Shown here: in pieces, positions 17,558-21,420 of the stretch
Numbering within the stretch: the stretch's first letter is position 1
Layout of the letters: each line of letters begins with the position of its first letter
Assembly (NCBI GenBank): GCA_014904985.1
Contig: MU129372.1
Span: 1 to 21,420, forward strand
From: Hydnum rufescens UP504
Lineage: Eukaryota; Basidiomycota; Agaricomycetes; Cantharellales; Hydnaceae
DNA length: 21,420 nt
Direction of reading: 5' to 3'
The notes under the pieces: generated by a model
Seen by the model: only the letters and a program-made list of their open reading frames with translations
Told to the model about the DNA's origin: nothing
The model's database searches: none
Program-made: the position numbers and the translations under genes

Positions 17558-17938
17558 ATGGCACCTACTTCTTCAAATGCTCTTGTCTCCTCTCTCCCTC
17601 CATTCAGTCAGGGGGTTATTGTCATCCTTGCCATCATTGGCATTTCTCTTATTTTTATTGCCCTCATACTCTTGGGCCTTGACCAATGGGCTATGGGCTG
17701 GGTAATCAACCAGTGGCAGCATTGGCAGCCTTGTCAGCACCTCTTGTCCCCTCGCTCCCCATGTGAGTCAATGCAGTTGCCAATCCAGACTCCTCCTCTT
17801 CCTCCTACTCCACCCCCATTCCCTGAACCCTTGCCACCCCTCCCAATCCCAGCTCCCTCAGCATCACTATGGTCCTTTGACTCCATTGACACCTTTGGGG
17901 TGCCCAGGCATACACTGCCTTGGAAGTATATGTGCTAA
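17558..17938 (+). CDS. Unrecognised small protein with one transmembrane segment and a proline-rich tail
   Basis: I do not recognise this protein. From ATG at 17558 the frame gives 126 residues. A short polar start (MAPTSSNALVSSLPPFSQ) is followed by a strongly hydrophobic stretch at about residues 19-40 (GVIVILAIIGISLIFIALIL), a tryptophan-rich patch (WAMGWVINQWQHW), then a proline-rich region at about residues 72-100. The frame is also open upstream to 17450 (54 more codons at most, ATG at 17450), and I preferred the later ATG because the intervening residues look like non-coding sequence. The ORF lies before the gypsy gag on the same strand, possibly within its leader or LTR. It could be a host remnant, a transposon accessory ORF, or chance. 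Confidence 0.35.
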   Translation: MAPTSSNALVSSLPPFSQGVIVILAIIGISLIFIALILLGLDQWAMGWVINQWQHWQPCQHLLSPRSPCESMQLPIQTPPLPPTPPPFPEPLPPLPIPAPSASLWSFDSIDTFGVPRHTLPWKYMC

Positions 17939-18379
17939 GGGGGATGCATATGGAAGTTGGGGCATAGCCATGTGGAGGTGCACACAGGATTTGTAACATG
18001 GCTGTGTCAGCTTAGTGAGGCTTAGTGATGGTGGCTGTGGTGGCTGATTGATGGGCTGCATCCATGATGGAGATGTATCATCTTGATGGGCTGTGGAGGC
18101 TGTGGTGGCTGTGTGCAGGAAGTAGTACTTATAGCCCTTTGTAGTGGGGGGGATCGCCAGTTTCAATCTCTCAGGATTCCCACTGTGATAGGTGTGAGAC
18201 TTGTGTGTCCCTTGTTGTGTGGTGTATACTCAGGATTCCCACTGCAATAGCATGTGGTTAATTAATCTCTTTCTTCTTTCTGTTTGTGGCTTCAATGGCA
18301 GTGTCACCCTGACAGAAGATCAAAACTCATCTCCTTGACCCCACAAACATCTTCCTTATCCATCCTACCTCCTCTCCTC
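17939..18379 (+). other. Leader region of the gypsy element, no gene
   Basis: No open frame is supported. It holds TGG-rich repeats (GGTGGCTGTGGTGGCTG-like, about 18030-18120) and an exact 16-bp direct repeat CTCAGGATTCCCACTG at 18170-18185 and 18229-18244. A TTCAATGGCAGTGTCACCC stretch at about 18290-18308 could be the LTR edge plus primer-binding site, but I could not match the tRNA or define LTR ends. The second LTR is outside the window. Confidence 0.35.
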
Positions 18380-19561
18380 ATGGATGAAATCCCTGCTGAT
18401 GCCTTCTCTGTCTTTGGTGCTGCTGGAGAAGGCCTTTGTCAAATGATGGAGGCACAACAATGACGGTACAAGCAGTTGGAGCAACAGAACCTTATACTCC
18501 AGAACCTAGTGACTCACCTTCAGACTGATGCCTCTTCTTGTGAAACTCTGATGGCTGAAGTCGAGGTGATCACCAAGGCTGTTGTCAAGAACCTCCCTGC
18601 TCCTGTTGTTGAAGTTCCTCCTGCTCCTGCCACTACTCCTTCCATCTCTGCATGTCCCCCAAAGGCAGCTGATCCAGAGGTCTTTGGTGGTGATCAAAAG
18701 AAGGCTGATACCTTCCTCTGTGCTCTCAAACTTAACATCACTATTCAACCCAACTCCTTTCCCAGTGATCAGACAAAGATCCTCTATGCCCTCTCCTACA
18801 TGCAAGGAGGCAGTGCTGGTGATTGGGCTTCCAACTACACATGTGCTATCCTTGATGGTGATTCTTGCTTCCCTGATTGGGAAACCTTTTGCACCTGCTT
18901 TGAGGCAGCCTTCGGTGATGCAGACCAAGAGGCTCATGCCTGTCAGTGACTTTGTACCTTGAAGATGACTTGAGGGATGACAGCTGAGGAGTATACAATG
19001 GTCTTTGAGGCCATATCTGGGAAGACAGGTTTTAATGATGGAACCTTGATGGATGCTTATGAGCATGGACTGCTCCATAGCTTGGTCGAGAAGATACACC
19101 TTGACACCCTCCCTATGTCCCTTCAAGAATGGAAGGACAAAGCCACTCATATTGATAAGTTGTGGCATTGCTTTAATGAACAGCACTCCTTCTCTCCAAC
19201 CAACCCTCTCCAGGACAATTGTCCAGGAACGATTCAACCTTTCCACCCTCCCACCACTACTTCTCAAACTCCTCCAACCTCCTTCCATCCTGCTGCTGCT
19301 GCGCCCTCCTCCTCCACTTATGAACCTATGGATGTAGACTCCAATCATCATCAGAATAATCCTTGCCAAGTCACTGGTCTGTGCTGGAATTGTAACACAC
19401 CCAGCCACATTGCCAGAGACTGCCCTGAGCCCCCACACTCTCATTCATTCTGAGGTGCTCTGTCATCTGAGCAGATGGAGGAAGTGGTAGAGAGAGTCTG
19501 TGCTACTCTGGCACCCAAATCTGTTGAGGATGGAAATGAGGGTGTGGTGAAGGATTTTTAA
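18380..19561 (+). pseudogene. Ty3/gypsy Gag, interrupted by four premature TGA codons
   Basis: Gag packages the element RNA into virus-like particles. One frame runs from ATG at 18380 to TAA at 19559-19561. It contains a capsid-like domain (PEVFGGDQKKADTFLCALKL, later DWETFCTCFEAAFGD and YEHGLLHSLVEKI), a Pro/Ser/Thr-rich linker, and a single CCHC zinc knuckle CWNCNTPSHIARDC at 19382-19423. TGA codons at 18461-18463, 18947-18949, 18971-18973 and 19451-19453 break it. In each case the context (QQ-R-RY, CQ-R-LC, MT-R-GM, SF-R-GA) fits an arginine CGA changed to TGA. No frameshift is needed, so all damage is point mutation. Confidence 0.85.
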
Positions 19562-19566
19562 AGACA

Positions 19567-20127
19567 TTGACAGTGAAGGACATGCCCTGTTCGACAAACC
19601 AATTCTCTCTTCTTTCAACTTGTACAGTAGGACCCACAATGGATATGTTGGATCATGTTGACATTGATGGCCTACATGAAAGAGAAGACATGTCATTATC
19701 CACAAGCCCACCACTCTATATCTATTCCACACACCTTTGCCAAGCTACTGAGCTAAAGGTCCATCTACAGACCCTAGACAGTGGCCAGCCTATGGCAGTT
19801 GATGCCCTGCTTGATTCTGGAGCAACAGGGATGTTCATTGATCAGGAGTTTGTCAAGGCCAAAAATCTTACTACTTGGCAACTTCCACAGCCAATTCTGC
19901 TTTACAACATTGATGGCACCCTTAATGACACTGGCTCAGTTCAAGAAGAAGTTGACCTCCTGATATGCTTTGGTGACCATTCAGAGAAAAGTACATTTGC
20001 TGTGACTAGCCTGGGATGGGTTCCCCTCATCATAGGGCACACCTGGCTTGTTCATCATAACCCTGAGATCAACTGGTTGATGGGTAAGGTAGCCATGACA
20101 AGGTGTCCCAATGGATGGGGGTTGTGA
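19567..20127 (+). pseudogene. Ty3/gypsy Pol: aspartic protease segment
   Basis: This frame lies just after Gag and in a different frame from it. The retropepsin site is visible as LLDSGATGMFID (D-S-G at about 19812-19820), followed by SLGWVPLIIGHTWLVHHNPEINW, the conserved second half of this protease class (LGxxxxILGxxWLxxHNPxIDW pattern). The domain processes Gag-Pol. The frame ends at TGA 20125-20127 and the downstream reverse transcriptase is in another frame, so a frameshift lies between 20127 and 20163. No ATG fits the normal start; the segment should be translated as part of Gag-Pol. Confidence 0.8.
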
Positions 20128-20162
20128 TGTGTCCACATTGTCTTAGCAAGGGAACACTCTGA

Positions 20163-21197
20163 ATGGAGCATCTCCAGGGCATACCCCAACAGTTGAGGCC
20201 TGAGGGGGATCACAAGGGCAATAGAAATTTGCCACACCATCACTCTTCCCCATTGTCTTCATCTGACCAGGCTACACTCTCATCTCCCTCTTTAATGGAA
20301 AAGCCAAGTCCAGCTGTTCTATCAAAGAAAACAGGTGAGAGCCCACCTGGTGATAATCAGGAAGATGTATACAGGGAAGATTGTATCTTTGTAGTCTTCC
20401 TCCACCCTGAAGAGCATATCTCTGCAACCAAATCTATATCCACCCACCTCACCATTGAGCAGCATAAGAAGACCTTTAAGAAGCACCCCTTTGAAGAAAT
20501 GTTGCCCAAACAGTACCACAACTTCCATGATGTCTTTGCTAAGGAATCCTTTGATTGCCTTCCCCGACATCATCCCTGGGACCATGCTATTGAGCTAAAA
20601 GAGGACATCAAGCATACTGGGGTGAAATTATACCCATTATCCCCCAATGAGCAGCAAGAGATGGATGCTTTCTTGAAAGAGCACCTAGAGACTGGACGAA
20701 TCCACCCATCCAAGTCACCCATAGCTGCCCCTGTCTTCTTTGTTAAGAAGAAGGATGGAGGCCTACACTTTGTCCAGGATTACCGGAAGCTCAATGCTGC
20801 TACAGTGAAAAACGCTTATCCTCTCCCCCTTGTGACAGAGTTCTTAAATCAAGTCACTTGGGCCAAGTTCTTCACCAAGTTGGATGTGTGATGGGCTGCA
20901 ACAATATTTGGATGTGTGAAGGAGATGAATGGAAGGCAGCATTCTGCACCAACTGAGGACTCTTCAAACCACTCATCATGTTCTTTGGACTGACTAATAG
21001 TCCTGCTACCTTTCAAACCATGATGAATCACCTCTTCAAAGATCTTGTTGCAGAAGGCGTGGTAGCTGTGTACATGGATGATATTCTGGTTTCTACTGAA
21101 ACACTTGCACAACACTATGAGGTAGTCTGGAAGGTCCTCCAAATCCTGTGAGAAAATAATCTGTTCCTCAAGGCTGAAAAGTGCACCTTTGGACAGG
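20163..21197 (+). pseudogene. Ty3/gypsy Pol: reverse transcriptase segment, frameshifted and truncated
   Basis: The linker to RT contains ESFDCLPRHHPWDHAIEL, then the RT fingers with SPIAAPVFFVKKKDGGLHF, QDYRKLNAATVKNAYPLP and FFTKLDV. A TGA at 20889-20891 is followed by a one-base deletion near 20893. The next frame (from 20894) continues with GLTNSPATFQTMMN and the active site YMDD at 21071-21082. Further TGA codons occur at 20954-20956 and 21149-21151. Similarity stops after KCTFG near 21197, with no RNase H or integrase before the window ends, so the element is probably truncated by another sequence. Several Cys, Trp and stop codons occupy conserved Arg positions, matching CGN to TGN change. 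Confidence 0.85.
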
Positions 21198-21420
21198 CTG
21201 GTCAGCCATATAGCCTTAGCTCAAAAGGAGTACCATTTTGACATGTTGTCTGGGCCTGAGAGGCTTAAATTGGGGTTGATGTCAAGTTGATCAAAAACTG
21301 AATTCTGACAGATGGATGGTTTTGACATCAAATTTGACATTAACCAATGTCAATGGCCTCAACCTCAAAGACTTAACAAGATGGAGTTCAATGCAAGGGC
21401 TATACACATTAAAGGATAAG
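21198..21420. other. Sequence after the gypsy break, unidentified
   Basis: No frame continues the polymerase and no known motif appears. A TTGACATCAAATTTGACATTAA-like inverted or tandem pattern at about 21280-21350 may belong to another inserted repeat. Confidence 0.3.

Noticed and set aside
18506..19444. 312-codon minus-strand frame opposite Gag
   Set aside because: It is the antisense shadow of a CpG-depleted gag whose plus strand has clear capsid and zinc-knuckle motifs.

Overview
The window looks like a transposon-rich stretch of a filamentous fungal genome, most likely an agaricomycete basidiomycete. Only the first ~270 bp resemble a conserved host gene: the last exon of a pyridoxal-phosphate decarboxylase of the aromatic-L-amino-acid decarboxylase type. 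Everything else is mobile DNA or its remains. The support is a Ty3/gypsy gag with one CCHC zinc knuckle, a DSGATG protease and a YMDD reverse transcriptase; a PIF/Harbinger DDE transposase with a ~51-bp intron; and fungal splice signals (GTRWGT, CTAAC/CTAAT, TAG).

Layout. 3-272: decarboxylase 3' end. 273-800: no gene, one short perfect hairpin. 801-1490 and 4418-5019: two foldback MITEs of one family (ends TATGGTTGC/GCAACCATA, AACCTGA-type subterminal repeats). 1491-4417 and 5020-6413: decayed DNA with one possible protein relic. 6422-17296: a third MITE of the family, bounded by a perfect 8-bp duplication (CTTGAGAC) but swollen to 10.9 kb by two nested insertions. These are a Harbinger element (6768-~10279, TTA on its left) and a 6.7-kb element (10505-17231) with ~63-bp imperfect terminal inverted repeats and a perfect 9-bp duplication (CCACAGGTC). 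17558-17938: an orphan ORF with one membrane segment. 18380-~21200: a decayed Ty3/gypsy gag-pol.

The striking object is the 6.7-kb element. It encodes no recognisable protein. It is a giant foldback: a central palindrome with ~330-bp arms, from which two arrays run outward, nine modules on the minus strand to the left and seven on the plus strand to the right. Each module is exon-like sequence (usually with a CACACACC...GGTGTGTGG dyad about 10 nt before the donor) followed by a 97-113 nt spliceosomal-type intron. Every intron carries a near-perfect 13-18 bp stem-loop at a fixed position between donor and branch site. The stem sequence changes between modules, yet both arms change together. 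I know of no described system with this design. A long divergent, multi-intron non-coding transcript rich in hairpins is my inference.

The coding transposons around it are heavily decayed at CpG: almost every premature stop is TGA where CGA (Arg) is expected. The array itself remains visibly CpG-rich, so it looks younger or is exempt from that mutation process.
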